DNA of 64,000 nucleotides from Oxalicibacterium solurbis (GCF_014635845.1 NZ_BMDP01000002.1:496001-560000), one strand, 5' to 3'. Positions 17,234 to 26,584 are shown, counted from the stretch's first letter. Program-made: numbers and translations. Notes: generated from the sequence alone by a model not told the origin.

Positions 17234-18001
17234 ATGCAGACACTGACGACCTCCGCCGATGCAGCCGCTTCCTCCTCGCGCCTGACGTTGAGTTTTGCCA
17301 GCACGCCGGAAGAAGTGCGTGAAGTGCAGCGCTTGCGCTACAAGGTGTTCATCGAGTCGATGGGATTGACCGCGCTTGCCAACGCGGAAGGCCTGGATCG
17401 CGACGAATACGACACCTATTGCGACCACCTGATCGTGCGCGATGCCGAAACGCTGAAAGTGGTCGGCACCTATCGCGTGCTGAGCCCGCAGGGCGCACGC
17501 CGTGCCGGCCGCTTCTACTCCGAGCAGGAATTCGACCTCGGTCGCCTGCATCACCTGCGCAACCGCATTGCCGAAGCGGGCCGTGCCTGCATCGATCCCG
17601 CCTATCGCAGCGGCGCCGTCATCATGATGCTGTGGGCCGGCCTGGCCGCTTTCATGCAGCGTGAAAAATGCGAATACCTGATCGGTTGCGCCAGCATCAG
17701 TCTGGCGGACGGCGGCCACAACGCCGCGGCGCTGTACCGCAAGGTCAGCGAAAGCAATCTGGCGCCGACCGAATACCGTGTCCGCCCGCATCTGCCGTTT
17801 CCGCTGGATGATCGCGACGCCACGCAGGCACCGACGATTCCGCCGCTGATCAAGGGTTACCTGCGCAGCGGCGCCTGGATCTGTGGCGAACCGGCATGGG
17901 ATCCTGATTTCCACAGCGCGGATCTGTTCATGATGCTGCCGCTCGCCAAGCTGGACAGTCGCTACGCCCGCCACTACCTGAAGGAGAGCCAGCCAGCATG
18001 A
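17234..18001 (+). CDS. olsB: OlsB-like N-acyltransferase (ornithine lipid synthesis)
   Basis: This 255-residue GNAT-fold acyltransferase belongs to the group that includes OlsB, which transfers a 3-hydroxyacyl chain from acyl-carrier protein to ornithine to give lyso-ornithine lipid. Supporting segments are EVREVQRLRYKVFIESMG near 25-43, DHLIVRD followed by VVGTYRVLSP, RIAEAGRACIDPAYRSGAVI around 115-134 and IPPLIKGYLRSGAWICGEPAWD near 202-224. These are the usual blocks of this family. It is first in a three-gene operon behind a tandem Pho box and overlaps the next gene by four bases (ATGA). No OlsA partner lies in the window, so the second acylation must come from elsewhere. Another N-acylated amino acid is possible as product. 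Confidence 0.75.
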   Translation: MQTLTTSADAAASSSRLTLSFASTPEEVREVQRLRYKVFIESMGLTALANAEGLDRDEYDTYCDHLIVRDAETLKVVGTYRVLSPQGARRAGRFYSEQEFDLGRLHHLRNRIAEAGRACIDPAYRSGAVIMMLWAGLAAFMQREKCEYLIGCASISLADGGHNAAALYRKVSESNLAPTEYRVRPHLPFPLDDRDATQAPTIPPLIKGYLRSGAWICGEPAWDPDFHSADLFMMLPLAKLDSRYARHYLKESQPA

Positions 18002-18864
18002 AACCGCGCGATCCCTTTCTGACGGCAGATTTCATCGGTGCGGACATCGAGTCCGGTTCCGGCAAGCGCGAACCGGTCCGCTTCCGCACCATCTGGATTT
18101 CGGACGTGCATTTGGGGACGACGGGGTGTCAGGCGCAACGTCTGCTGGAATTCCTGCGCCGTACCGAATCGGAGACGCTGTACCTGGTCGGCGACATCAT
18201 CGACGGCTGGCAGCTGAAGCGCCGCTGGTACTGGGAGCAGTCGCACAACGATGTGGTGCAGACGGTGCTGAAGAAGGCGAAGAAGGGTACCGAAGTCATC
18301 TTCGTGCCGGGTAATCACGACGAAGCGGTGCGCCAGTTTATCGATCTGGATTTCGGCGGCATCCGCGTGCGCGACGAACTCGTGCATACGACGGCGCAGG
18401 GCAAGCGCATGCTGGTGCTGCACGGCGACCGTTTCGACGGTGTGATCGCCTGCGCCAAGTGGCTGGCCTATGTGGGCGACAGCCTGTACACGATGATCCT
18501 GAAGTGGAATCAGTGGTTGAACAGCTGGCGTGCGCGCGCCGGCCTGCCGTACTGGTCGCTGTCGCAATACCTGAAGCTGAAGGTGAAGAACGCGGTCAGC
18601 TACATCTCGTCGTTCGAGCAAGCACTGGCCGAAGAGGCGCAGCGACGCGGGCTGGATGGCGTCATCTGCGGCCATATCCACAAACCGGAAATCCGCAGCA
18701 TCGACGGCATTCTCTACTGCAACGACGGCGACTGGGTGGAAAGCCTGTCGGCGCTGGTGGAAGAGCATTCCGGTGAACTGCGGCTGGTGAGCTGGCAGGA
18801 AATCGTTGCACCGTCGGCCGCCGCCAAGCAAAAAATGGAGGAAGCATGCGTATCGCCATCGTGA
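17998..18864 (+). CDS. plcP: PlcP-type phospholipase C (metallophosphoesterase)
   Basis: This 288-residue calcineurin-fold phosphoesterase carries all metal-binding motifs: DVH at 36-38, GDIID at 65-69, GNHDE at 105-109, HGD at 142-144 and GHIH at 225-228. Proteins of this type are often labelled UDP-2,3-diacylglucosamine hydrolase (LpxH). However, the segments TTGCQAQRLLEFLR, RRWYWEQSHNDVVQ and LPYWSLSQYLKLKVKNAV are those of rhizobial PlcP, which removes the phosphate head group of phospholipids during phosphate starvation and leaves diacylglycerol. The operon context (Pho box, glycosyltransferase downstream) agrees. The gene overlaps olsB by four bases and the next gene by 19 bases, a sign of tight translational coupling. 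Confidence 0.82.
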   Translation: MKPRDPFLTADFIGADIESGSGKREPVRFRTIWISDVHLGTTGCQAQRLLEFLRRTESETLYLVGDIIDGWQLKRRWYWEQSHNDVVQTVLKKAKKGTEVIFVPGNHDEAVRQFIDLDFGGIRVRDELVHTTAQGKRMLVLHGDRFDGVIACAKWLAYVGDSLYTMILKWNQWLNSWRARAGLPYWSLSQYLKLKVKNAVSYISSFEQALAEEAQRRGLDGVICGHIHKPEIRSIDGILYCNDGDWVESLSALVEEHSGELRLVSWQEIVAPSAAAKQKMEEACVSPS

Positions 18865-19883
18865 CGGATGCCTGGGCGCCGCAGGTCAACGGCGTCGTCA
18901 ATACATTGAAGGCCACGCGTCGCCAGTTGCGCGCGTCAGGCCACGCGGTGTTGATGCTGACTCCGGAAAACATGCGCAGCTACGCCTGCCCGACCTATCC
19001 GGAAATCCGGCTGGCCTACAAGCCCTATGCAAAAGTGGCGGCGGCGTTGAAGGCGTTCGATCCCGATTGCATCCACATCGCCACCGAAGGACCGATGGGA
19101 TTGGCGGCACGCCGCTATTGCCTGAACAACGGGCTGGATTTCACGACCGCCTATCACACGCGCTTTCCGGAATACTTGCGTGCGCGTTTCCGCCTGCCTC
19201 TGGCGATTTCATACCGCTGGTTGAAGTGGTTCCACCGGCCGTCGAAATCGGTCATGGTACCGACGCCGCGCATGCGGGAAGCGCTGGAACGCAGCGGTTT
19301 CCGCAACGTGGTGCTGTGGAGCCGCGGCGTCGATACGCAGCATTTCAAGCCGGGACCGCGCGAGGAATTGACGCACGAACGGCCGTTGTACCTGTACGTA
19401 GGCCGCGTCGCGGTCGAGAAGAATATCGAAGCATTCCTGCAGATGGACCTGCCCGGCGCGAAATGGGTCATCGGCGACGGCCCGATGCGCGAAGAGCTGG
19501 AGGCGAAGTATCCGCACGTGCGTTTCCTCGGCGCGAAGACACACGAAATGCTGCCAGCGTATTACAACTGTGCCGACGTGTTCGTATTCCCCAGCCGTAC
19601 CGATACCTTCGGCCTGGTCATGATCGAGGCGATGGCTTGCGGCGTGCCGGTGGCAGCCTATCCAGTCGAAGGGCCGGTGGACGTAGTGGCGCACGGCAAG
19701 TCAGGCGTGCTGGACGAGGATCTGTCCAAGGCCTGCTTTGCGGCGCTGGGCCTGAAGCGTTCGACGGTGCGCGAACATGCGCTTTGCTATTCGTGGGAAG
19801 AGGCGACGCAGCAGTTCGTTCGGCATCTGCATCCGGTGCGTCGCATCAAGCCGCTGCCGGCGGTGCGCTCGTCGATCGCCTGA
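18846..19883 (+). CDS. GT4 glycosyltransferase, probable diacylglycerol glycosyltransferase (Agt-like)
   Basis: This 345-residue GT-B fold, family 4 glycosyltransferase begins with MRIAIVTDAWAPQVNGVVNTL, typical of the Agt/MgdA/SqdX-like lipid glycosyltransferases. The donor-binding half shows LYLYVGRVAVEKNIEAFL, VIGDGPMREELE, and FVFPSRTDTFGLVMIEAMACGVPVAAYPVEGP with the conserved E-x7-E. Downstream of a PlcP phospholipase C, the expected acceptor is the diacylglycerol that PlcP releases, giving mono- or diglycosyl or glucuronosyl diacylglycerol. The sugar donor cannot be read from sequence; UDP-glucuronate would be available from ugd in this window. It is the last gene of the operon, ending before a terminator. 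Confidence 0.82.
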   Translation: MRIAIVTDAWAPQVNGVVNTLKATRRQLRASGHAVLMLTPENMRSYACPTYPEIRLAYKPYAKVAAALKAFDPDCIHIATEGPMGLAARRYCLNNGLDFTTAYHTRFPEYLRARFRLPLAISYRWLKWFHRPSKSVMVPTPRMREALERSGFRNVVLWSRGVDTQHFKPGPREELTHERPLYLYVGRVAVEKNIEAFLQMDLPGAKWVIGDGPMREELEAKYPHVRFLGAKTHEMLPAYYNCADVFVFPSRTDTFGLVMIEAMACGVPVAAYPVEGPVDVVAHGKSGVLDEDLSKACFAALGLKRSTVREHALCYSWEEATQQFVRHLHPVRRIKPLPAVRSSIA

Positions 19884-19903
19884 CGATTACGGCAGGAATG
19901 AAA

Positions 19904-19931
19904 AAAGCGGGAGGCGTTTGCCTCCCGCTTT
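19904..19931. terminator. Bidirectional terminator between agt-like gene and sixA
   Basis: A perfect stem of AAGCGGGAGGC and its complement encloses a four-base loop. Read on the minus strand it runs into six T residues, so it is strongest for the ppk-sixA transcript. On the plus strand only TTT follows. Confidence 0.85.
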
Positions 19932-19994
19932 GCATTGGGACACTGGTATTGGTCGCTGTGTTACTTCGTCATATTACGTTGCCTACTTTGTCAG

Positions 19995-20450
19995 CTATTT
20001 TGCAAGATCCGGCCCCATCACCGAACGGATGAAATGTTCGGCAACGCCTTCACGCTCGCGCTGCACGATCCACCAGATGTTGCCTTTGCGGATCGTCCAG
20101 TCCTGCGGTGCGCCGGTCAGCAGCGTGGCGGCGACCTGGCCTAGCGTCGGCTGGTGGCCGATGATGAGCACCGGCTCACGGCTGTCCGGCCAGTGGGCGG
20201 CGGCGAGTATTCGCTCGGCTGTCGAATCGGGGGCGAGGTCGGGAACGATCTTGAACTTGCGGTTTAGCGCTTCGGCCGTCTGCACGGCGCGCGTGGCGGG
20301 ACTGACCAGGATGCGGCAACTGTTGGGCAGGTTGCGGTCCAGCCATTCGGCCATCTTCGATGCCTGCTTGTGACCCTTGGCCGTCAGCGCGCGTCCTTCG
20401 TCGGGTTCACCCATTTCCGCTTCTGCATGTCGCCACAGGATCAGTTCCAT
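19995..20450 (-). CDS. sixA: Phosphohistidine phosphatase SixA
   Basis: This 151-residue histidine phosphatase of the SixA branch has the nucleophile motif RHAE at 7-10, the second arginine in SPATRAVQTAE and the second histidine in LIIGHQPTLGQ. The short form, lacking inserts, matches SixA rather than phosphoglycerate mutase. E. coli SixA dephosphorylates phosphohistidine proteins (ArcB HPt, PTS-Ntr). It follows ppk by only four bases and should be co-transcribed with it under the Pho box upstream of ppk. Confidence 0.88.
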   Translation of the reverse strand: MELILWRHAEAEMGEPDEGRALTAKGHKQASKMAEWLDRNLPNSCRILVSPATRAVQTAEALNRKFKIVPDLAPDSTAERILAAAHWPDSREPVLIIGHQPTLGQVAATLLTGAPQDWTIRKGNIWWIVQREREGVAEHFIRSVMGPDLAK

Positions 20451-20454
20451 TTCG

Positions 20455-22572
20455 CTACTCCACCGGGGTGCCCAGTATCTGCATCAGATATTGCTGCGCG
20501 CCGAACGCGGCCAGTTTTCCGCGGGGCTTTCTCTTGTGATAGTTGCCGTCCGAATCGAGTTCCCAGGCGTTGACGTTATCTTTCAGGTAGGGATTCAGGC
20601 CTTCGTTGATGACGCGTTTCTTCAATGCGGGGTCGAGAACCGGGAAGGCGACCTCGATGCGGCGGAACAGGTTGCGGTTCATCCAGTCGGCGCTGGACAG
20701 GTAGACGTCGTGCGCCAGATCGTTGCGGAAGTAATAGATGCGGCTGTGTTCGAGGAAACGGCCGACGATGGAACGCACGCGGATGTTTTCCGACAGCCCC
20801 GGCACGCCGGGACGCAGCGCGCAGGCGCCGCGCACGATCAGGTCGATCTTCACGCCATCGGCGGAAGCCGCGTACAGCGCGCGGATCACCGATTCGTCCA
20901 GCAGCGCATTCATCTTGGCGATGATGCGGCCGGGGCGGCCGGCCTTGGCGATCTTGGCCTCGTTGCGGATGGCGCGGATGAATTCCTTCTGCAGCGCGAA
21001 CGGCGCCAGCCACAGGTGATGCAGCGTTTTCGGCTTGGTCAGGCTGGTCAGGTGGATGAAGACTTCGTTGACCTCGGTGGAAATCGCCGGATTGGCCGTC
21101 ATCAGACCGAAATCGGTGTAGAACTTGGTGGTGCTCGGATGGTAGTTGCCGGTGCCGAGGTGGGCGTAGTAGCGGAACGTGCCTTCCTCGCGGCGGATGA
21201 CGAGCGCCAGCTTGGCGTGCGTCTTCAGGCCGACGACGCCGTAGACGACTTGCGCGCCGGCGCGTTCCAGCCGGTCGGCCCAGTTAATGTTGGCTTCCTC
21301 GTCGAAACGTGCCATCAGTTCGACGATGACGGTGACTTCCTTGCCGCGCTGGGCGGCCAGGATCAGCGATTCCATCAGGTCCGAGTTCATGCCGGTGCGG
21401 TAGATCGTCTGCTTGATGGCGACCACGTCCGGATCGAGCGCTGCCTCGCGCACGAATTCCAGCACCGGCTGGAACGATTGATAAGGATGGTGCAACAGCA
21501 CATCCTGCTTGCGGATGGCGGCGAATAGGTCGACGTTCGCCAGCCGCGGCGGATAGGTCGGCGAGTAGGGCGGGAAGCGCAGTTCCGGCTTCGATGCGTG
21601 ATCGATGATTTCGGACAGGCGCACCAGGTTCACCGGGCCGTCCACCGCGTACAGGCGCGATTTGTCGATCGAGAATTGCTGCAGCAGGAAATCGGACAAC
21701 TGCTGCGGGCAGTTCTTGGCAACTTCCAGCCGTACTGCAACACCGAAGTTGCGGCTTTGCAATTCACCCTGCAGCGCCTGGCGCAAGTTCTTCACTTCTT
21801 CTTCATCGACCCACAGATCGCTGTTGCGGGTGACGCGGAATTGCGAGTACGACATGACCTCGCGCCCCGGAAACAGATCGTTGATATGCGCGTGGATGAC
21901 GGAAGACAACAGGCAGAACGCGACGCCGTTTTTCGACAGCTCCGGCGGCAATTGAATGACGCGCGGCAAGACGCGTGGCGCTTTCAGGATGGCAATCCCG
22001 GTGCCGCGGCCGAACGCATCCTTGCCGGACAGTTCGACGATGAAATTCAGACTTTTGTTGACGACCTGCGGGAAGGGATGTGCCGGATCGAGGCCGATCG
22101 GCGTCAAGAGCGGGCGGACTTCGCGGTCGAAATACTGCTTGACCCAGGCGCGCTGTTCGTCGCTGCGATCCTGGTCGCGTAACAGATAGATGCCTTCCTT
22201 CGCCAGTTGCGGCAGGATACTTTCGTTCAGTACGCGGTATTGATGTTCGACCAGGCGGTGACATTCAGTCGCGGCAATGTTCAAGGCGGCTGAAATCGAC
22301 GGTACTTCGGCCGGTTCGATTTCCATATGGTTGTTCGCCAGCAGGCTGGCGATGCGCACTTCGAACAACTCGTCGAGATTGTTACTGACGATGCACAGAT
22401 ATTTCAGACGTTCCAGCAGCGGCACATGCAGGTTTTCTGCCTGCGCCAGTACGCGCCGGTTGAAGGCGAGTTGTGACAGCTCGCGATTCAGATAAATGGC
22501 GGACTTCGGCGGGACATGGGCTGGCACGACATCGAGTACGGCTTTCTTGTGCATTTTTCTGGATTTCTTCAT
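20455..22572 (-). CDS. ppk: Polyphosphate kinase 1
   Basis: PPK1 reversibly polymerises the gamma-phosphate of ATP into polyphosphate. The 705-residue length and domain order (N, head, C1, C2) fit. SAIYLNRELSQLAFNRRVL opens the N domain. The two active-site histidines are His452 in GLKTHAKLAL and His471 in YYAHLGTGNYHP, 19 residues apart as in E. coli (435 and 454). IKQTIYRTGMNSDL and VELMARFDEEANINWADRLE belong to the C1 domain. Met7 is an alternative start. The gene is divergent from pstS, with its own minus-strand Pho box, and is followed closely by sixA. Confidence 0.97.
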   Translation of the reverse strand: MKKSRKMHKKAVLDVVPAHVPPKSAIYLNRELSQLAFNRRVLAQAENLHVPLLERLKYLCIVSNNLDELFEVRIASLLANNHMEIEPAEVPSISAALNIAATECHRLVEHQYRVLNESILPQLAKEGIYLLRDQDRSDEQRAWVKQYFDREVRPLLTPIGLDPAHPFPQVVNKSLNFIVELSGKDAFGRGTGIAILKAPRVLPRVIQLPPELSKNGVAFCLLSSVIHAHINDLFPGREVMSYSQFRVTRNSDLWVDEEEVKNLRQALQGELQSRNFGVAVRLEVAKNCPQQLSDFLLQQFSIDKSRLYAVDGPVNLVRLSEIIDHASKPELRFPPYSPTYPPRLANVDLFAAIRKQDVLLHHPYQSFQPVLEFVREAALDPDVVAIKQTIYRTGMNSDLMESLILAAQRGKEVTVIVELMARFDEEANINWADRLERAGAQVVYGVVGLKTHAKLALVIRREEGTFRYYAHLGTGNYHPSTTKFYTDFGLMTANPAISTEVNEVFIHLTSLTKPKTLHHLWLAPFALQKEFIRAIRNEAKIAKAGRPGRIIAKMNALLDESVIRALYAASADGVKIDLIVRGACALRPGVPGLSENIRVRSIVGRFLEHSRIYYFRNDLAHDVYLSSADWMNRNLFRRIEVAFPVLDPALKKRVINEGLNPYLKDNVNAWELDSDGNYHKRKPRGKLAAFGAQQYLMQILGTPVE

Positions 22573-22600
22573 GAAGATGCCGCTGAGTCTATTGTTCGTT

Positions 22601-22619
22601 TATGACAACTTGATGACAG
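22601..22619 (-). promoter_or_regulatory. Pho box for ppk
   Basis: Read on the minus strand the site is CTGTCAT-CAAG-TTGTCAT, matching the PhoB consensus at nearly every specified base with the 11-base period. It lies 30-47 bases upstream of the ppk start. Confidence 0.85.
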
Positions 22620-22659
22620 GAAAATCGCGATTTTTCGCATTTATGACACGATTTTTGCG

Positions 22660-22693
22660 GCGTCATAAAGCTGTCACAATTGCTGGGTAGAGT
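22660..22693 (+). promoter_or_regulatory. Pho box and -10 element for pstS
   Basis: GCGTCAT-AAAG-CTGTCAC (22660-22677) is an excellent PhoB box. TAGAGT at 22688-22693 lies about ten bases further on, where the -10 of a PhoB-activated promoter lacking a -35 is expected. The pstS ATG with AAGGAG follows about 45 bases later. Confidence 0.88.
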
Positions 22694-22736
22694 CTCGCAT
22701 GTCTCATCAAGTTGGTTTTTTAACTAAGGAGCAGTT

Positions 22737-23780
22737 ATGCGATTGAATCTCTTCGTGAAATCCGCTGTCATCGCTGCAGGTGCGGCTTTGACGATTACTT
22801 CGGCAATGGCGGCAGACATCACCGGCGCCGGCGCAACCTTCCCGTATCCGATCTATTCGAAATGGGCAGAGTCCTATAAAGCAGCAACCGGCACCGGCCT
22901 GAACTATCAGTCGATCGGCTCCGGCGGCGGCATCAAGCAAATCAAGGCCAAGACCGTCGACTTCGGCGCATCCGACATGCCGCTGAAGCCTGAAGACCTG
23001 AAAGAATCCGGTCTGATGCAGTTCCCTGCCATCATGGGCGGCGTGGTTCCTATCGTCAACCTGGAAGGCGTGGCGCCAGGCCAGATGAAGATGACGCCGG
23101 AAGTGTTGGCTAACATCTACCTGGGCAAGATCACCAAGTGGAACGACGGCAAGATCAGCGCGCTCAACCCGGGCGTGAAGCTGCCGGACAGCGACATCAC
23201 CGTCGTTCACCGTTCGGACGGTTCGGGTACGTCCTTCCTGTGGACCAATTTCCTGTCGCAAACCAATGCTGACTTCAAGAGCGAAGTCGGTGCAGGTACG
23301 GCCGTCAAATGGCCGGTCGGCGTAGGCGGCAAGGGTAACGAAGGCGTCGCCGCCAACGTTCAGCGTATCAAGGGTTCGATCGGTTACGTCGAATACGCTT
23401 ACGCGCACAAGAACAAGCTGTCGCACACGCAGCTGCAAAACCGCGAAGGCAACTTCGTCCAGCCTGACGACACCAGCTTCAAGGCTGCTGCTGCCGGTGC
23501 TGACTGGGCCAAGACCCCGGGCATGCAGATCGTGCTGACCAACCAGCCGGGCAAGGCAAGCTGGCCGATCACCGGTGCTTCGTTCATCCTGATGCACACC
23601 ACGCAAGCTTCGGCTGAACGTGCGAAGGAAGTCCTGAAGTTCTTCGAATGGTCGTACAAGAACGGTGGCGCAATGGCTTCCGAACTGGATTACGTCGCGA
23701 TGCCGGAATCGGTCGTGAAACTGGTCGAACAAGCCTGGAAAGCCGACCTCAAGGACGCTTCCGGCAAGGCGATCTGGTAA
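22737..23780 (+). CDS. pstS: Phosphate ABC transporter, periplasmic phosphate-binding protein
   Basis: PstS captures inorganic phosphate in the periplasm for the PstCAB importer. The 347-residue precursor has a signal peptide of about 24 residues ending AMA|AD. The mature N terminus ITGAGATFPYPIYSKWAE and the loops IGSGGGIKQIKAKTVDFGASDMP and VVHRSDGSGTSFLW line the phosphate pocket in this family. AAGGAG at a good distance supports the start. A Pho box directly upstream makes it first gene of a pstSCAB-phoU-phoBR run. The 98-base gap to pstC is longer than the other gaps, as is common when pstS is expressed above the rest. Confidence 0.98.
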   Translation: MRLNLFVKSAVIAAGAALTITSAMAADITGAGATFPYPIYSKWAESYKAATGTGLNYQSIGSGGGIKQIKAKTVDFGASDMPLKPEDLKESGLMQFPAIMGGVVPIVNLEGVAPGQMKMTPEVLANIYLGKITKWNDGKISALNPGVKLPDSDITVVHRSDGSGTSFLWTNFLSQTNADFKSEVGAGTAVKWPVGVGGKGNEGVAANVQRIKGSIGYVEYAYAHKNKLSHTQLQNREGNFVQPDDTSFKAAAAGADWAKTPGMQIVLTNQPGKASWPITGASFILMHTTQASAERAKEVLKFFEWSYKNGGAMASELDYVAMPESVVKLVEQAWKADLKDASGKAIW

Positions 23781-23878
23781 TCGCTTCCTTCCACGCTATC
23801 TAACATGACGGGCCGGCCGCAATGACGAAATCCGACAAGGGTTCCGCCTTGCGCCGGCCCAATTCGCCTGAGAAGACC

Positions 23879-24907
23879 ATGAGCGCACGTCCCGATACTC
23901 TTCCCGCTCCGGCCATGATGGGCCAGGATGCCAAAACACAGGGCGCCGTTTTCAGCAAATCGCTGATGGCCACGATGCGCCGCCAGCGGTTGCAGGATTT
24001 TCTGTTTCATAAGGTTACCTTCCTGTTCGCACTCTCCGTGCTGCTCGTTCTGCTGGGGATCATCGCATCGCTGATGATCAATGCCTGGCCGGCCTTGAAG
24101 GCCTTCGGCCTGCCGTTCATCACGAGCATCGAATGGGATCCCGTCAACGACCAGTACGGTGCGGCGATCGCCATCGTCGGCACGCTGGTTACTTCGCTTA
24201 TCGCCTTGCTGATCGCGTTTCCGGTCAGCTTCGGCATTGCATTGTTCCTCACCGAAATCTGCCCGGCCTGGCTGAAGCGCCCGCTGGGCACTGCGGTCGA
24301 ACTGCTGGCTGGTGTGCCCAGCATCATCTACGGCATGTGGGGGCTGTTCGTCTTCGCACCGCTGTTTTCCGATTACATCCAGCCGGCGCTGGCGGCGACG
24401 CTGGGTAAGCTGCCGATCATCGGCAACCTGTTTGCCGGCCCGCACATGGGCATTGGCATTTTGGCCGCCGGCATCATCCTCGCCGTCATGATCATCCCGT
24501 TCATCGCTTCAGTGATGCGCGACGTGTTCGAGATCGTGCCGCCGGTACTGAAAGAATCCGCCTATGCGCTGGGCTGCACGAAGTGGGAAGTCGTGCGCAA
24601 GGTGGTGCTGCCATATACGCGCATCGGCGTGGTCGGCGGAGTGATGCTGGGCCTGGGCCGCGCGCTGGGCGAGACGATGGCGATTACCTTCGTCATCGGC
24701 AATGCACACAAGCTGTCGTGGTCGCTGTTTTCGGCCGGTAACAGTATCGCCTCGACGCTGGCCAATGAATTCGCCGAAGCGGAAACGACGCTGCACGTAT
24801 CGTCGTTGTTCGCGCTCGGCCTGATCCTGTTCGTGATTACTTTCCTCGTCCTGTCGGCCGCCAAGCTGATGCTGATGGGCATGGCCCGCAAGGAGGGCGC
24901 GAAATGA
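23879..24907 (+). CDS. pstC: Phosphate ABC transporter permease PstC
   Basis: PstC is one of the two membrane channel subunits of the phosphate importer. Its 342 residues include six hydrophobic segments and the inner-membrane EAA loop, seen as [25 protein letters not shown] near 230-255. The motif [17 protein letters not shown] is also typical. An in-frame ATG at 23822 exists; 23879 is preferred since the extra 19 residues are not family-like, though the ribosome-binding site (GAGAAG) is weak. The stop overlaps the pstA start (ATGA). Confidence 0.93.
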   Translation: MSARPDTLPAPAMMGQDAKTQGAVFSKSLMATMRRQRLQDFLFHKVTFLFALSVLLVLLGIIASLMINAWPALKAFGLPFITSIEWDPVNDQYGAAIAIVGTLVTSLIALLIAFPVSFGIALFLTEICPAWLKRPLGTAVELLAGVPSIIYGMWGLFVFAPLFSDYIQPALAATLGKLPIIGNLFAGPHMGIGILAAGIILAVMIIPFIASVMRDVFEIVPPVLKESAYALGCTKWEVVRKVVLPYTRIGVVGGVMLGLGRALGETMAITFVIGNAHKLSWSLFSAGNSIASTLANEFAEAETTLHVSSLFALGLILFVITFLVLSAAKLMLMGMARKEGAK

Positions 24908-25779
24908 CCGATACCGTCATGCAAAAAGAGCAGATCAACCCGGTCTACCGCAAACGCCTGTTCATCCATCGCGTTGGCATTGCGCTGTCGTTCCTGGCGA
25001 TGGTGCTCGGCCTGTTCTTCCTGATGTGGATTCTGTTCACGCTGATCGTCAAGGGCGTGGGCGCAATCGACCTGGCCATCTTCACGCAAACCACGCCGGC
25101 ACCGGGCAGCGAAGGCGGCGGCCTGATGAATGCGATCGTCGGCAGCCTGCTGATGGTTGGCGCGGCGACGTTGATCAGCACGCCGATTGGCGTCTTTGCC
25201 GGCGTCTATCTGGCCGAATACGGCGAGGTCAGCCTGTTTGCCAAGGTCACACGCTTCGTGACGGACATCATGCTGTCGGCACCGTCCATCGTGATCGGCC
25301 TGTTTATCTATGCGATATACGTCGCCAATGTGCAGCACTTCTCCGGCTGGGCTGGCAGCTTCGCGATCTCGCTGATCGCGATCCCTGTCGTCGTGCGTAC
25401 TACTGACAACATGCTGGGCATGGTGCCGACCAGCCTGCGTGAAGCGGCATTCGCACTGGGTGCGCCGCGCTGGCGTGTTTCCACCTTCGTGCGGCTGCGT
25501 GCAGTGAAGGCCGGCGTCATCACCGGCGTGCTGCTGGCGGTGGCGCGTATTTCCGGCGAAACCGCACCGCTGCTGTTCACCGCTCTGAACAACCAGTTCT
25601 ACAGCGCGAACATGAATGCGCCGATGGCCAATCTGCCGGTCGTTATCTACCAGTTCGCGATGAGCCCATATGAAAACTGGCGCGCACTGGCGTGGGGCGG
25701 CGCGTTGCTGATCACGTTCAGCGTGCTGGCGCTCAACATTCTGTCGCGTTCGCTGTTCAATCAAAAGATCAATCACTGA
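24904..25779 (+). CDS. pstA: Phosphate ABC transporter permease PstA
   Basis: PstA is the second membrane subunit of the phosphate importer, 291 residues with six hydrophobic segments. [23 protein letters not shown] near 85-107 and [17 protein letters not shown] are family blocks. The EAA loop reads [29 protein letters not shown]. Its start codon overlaps the pstC stop by four bases, which couples equal translation of the two partner permeases. pstB follows after 25 bases. Confidence 0.96.
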   Translation: MTDTVMQKEQINPVYRKRLFIHRVGIALSFLAMVLGLFFLMWILFTLIVKGVGAIDLAIFTQTTPAPGSEGGGLMNAIVGSLLMVGAATLISTPIGVFAGVYLAEYGEVSLFAKVTRFVTDIMLSAPSIVIGLFIYAIYVANVQHFSGWAGSFAISLIAIPVVVRTTDNMLGMVPTSLREAAFALGAPRWRVSTFVRLRAVKAGVITGVLLAVARISGETAPLLFTALNNQFYSANMNAPMANLPVVIYQFAMSPYENWRALAWGGALLITFSVLALNILSRSLFNQKINH

Positions 25780-25804
25780 AACTGAATTCTTCCGGGCTAA
25801 CTCT

Positions 25805-26584
25805 ATGACTACGTCTGCAGAAACGATCAACAAAAAGACCCTCGAGATCCAGAATCTCAACTTCTACTATGGCGGTTTCCAGGGATTGAAGAACATCAAC
25901 CTGGACATCCACGACAAGAAGGTAACGGCTTTCATTGGCCCGTCCGGCTGCGGCAAATCGACGCTGCTGCGCACCTTCAACCGCATGTACGACCTGTATC
26001 CGGGCCAGCGTGCGGAAGGCGCCATCCTGTACCACGGCGCCAATATTCTCGAACCGGGCCAGGACGTGAACATGCTGCGTGCCAAGGTCGGCATGGTGTT
26101 CCAGAAGCCGACGCCGTTTCCGATGTCGATCTACGACAACATCGCCTTTGGCGTGCGTCTGTATGAAAACCTGCCGAAGGGCGAAATGGACGAACGTGTC
26201 GAATGGGCGCTGAACAAGGCGGCGCTGTGGAGCGAAGTGAAGGACAAGCTGAACAAGAGCGGCCTGTCATTGTCCGGCGGCCAGCAACAACGCCTGTGCA
26301 TCGCGCGTGGCGTGGCAGTGAAACCGGACGTGCTGCTGCTGGATGAACCGACTTCGGCGCTGGACCCGATCTCGACCGCCAAGATCGAGGAACTGATCAG
26401 CGAACTGAAGGGCGACTACACGATCGCCATCGTCACGCACAACATGCAGCAGGCCGCGCGCTGCTCGGATTACACCGCCTACATGTATCTGGGCGAACTG
26501 GTCGAATTCGGCGAGACGGATCAGATCTTCATGAATCCGGCCAAGAAGGATACGCAGGACTACATTACCGGCCGCTTCGGTTGA
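25805..26584 (+). CDS. pstB: Phosphate ABC transporter ATPase PstB
   Basis: PstB drives phosphate import and takes part in signalling to PhoR. The 259-residue ABC ATPase has Walker [10 protein letters not shown] at 45-53, Q-loop [18 protein letters not shown], signature [14 protein letters not shown], Walker [14 protein letters not shown] and the switch histidine in [21 protein letters not shown] and [14 protein letters not shown] are specific to PstB among ABC ATPases. phoU follows after 56 bases with its own AGGAG. Confidence 0.98.
   Translation: MTTSAETINKKTLEIQNLNFYYGGFQGLKNINLDIHDKKVTAFIGPSGCGKSTLLRTFNRMYDLYPGQRAEGAILYHGANILEPGQDVNMLRAKVGMVFQKPTPFPMSIYDNIAFGVRLYENLPKGEMDERVEWALNKAALWSEVKDKLNKSGLSLSGGQQQRLCIARGVAVKPDVLLLDEPTSALDPISTAKIEELISELKGDYTIAIVTHNMQQAARCSDYTAYMYLGELVEFGETDQIFMNPAKKDTQDYITGRFG

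Noticed and set aside
17998-18864. LpxH (UDP-2,3-diacylglucosamine hydrolase)
   Set aside because: The metallophosphoesterase motifs are shared, but the segments around 41-85 and 183-200 match PlcP, and the Pho box plus glycosyltransferase context favours phospholipase C.
22707-23732. 341-codon minus-strand open frame
   Set aside because: It is antisense to pstS, which has a signal peptide and full family sequence; the antisense product has no recognisable domain.
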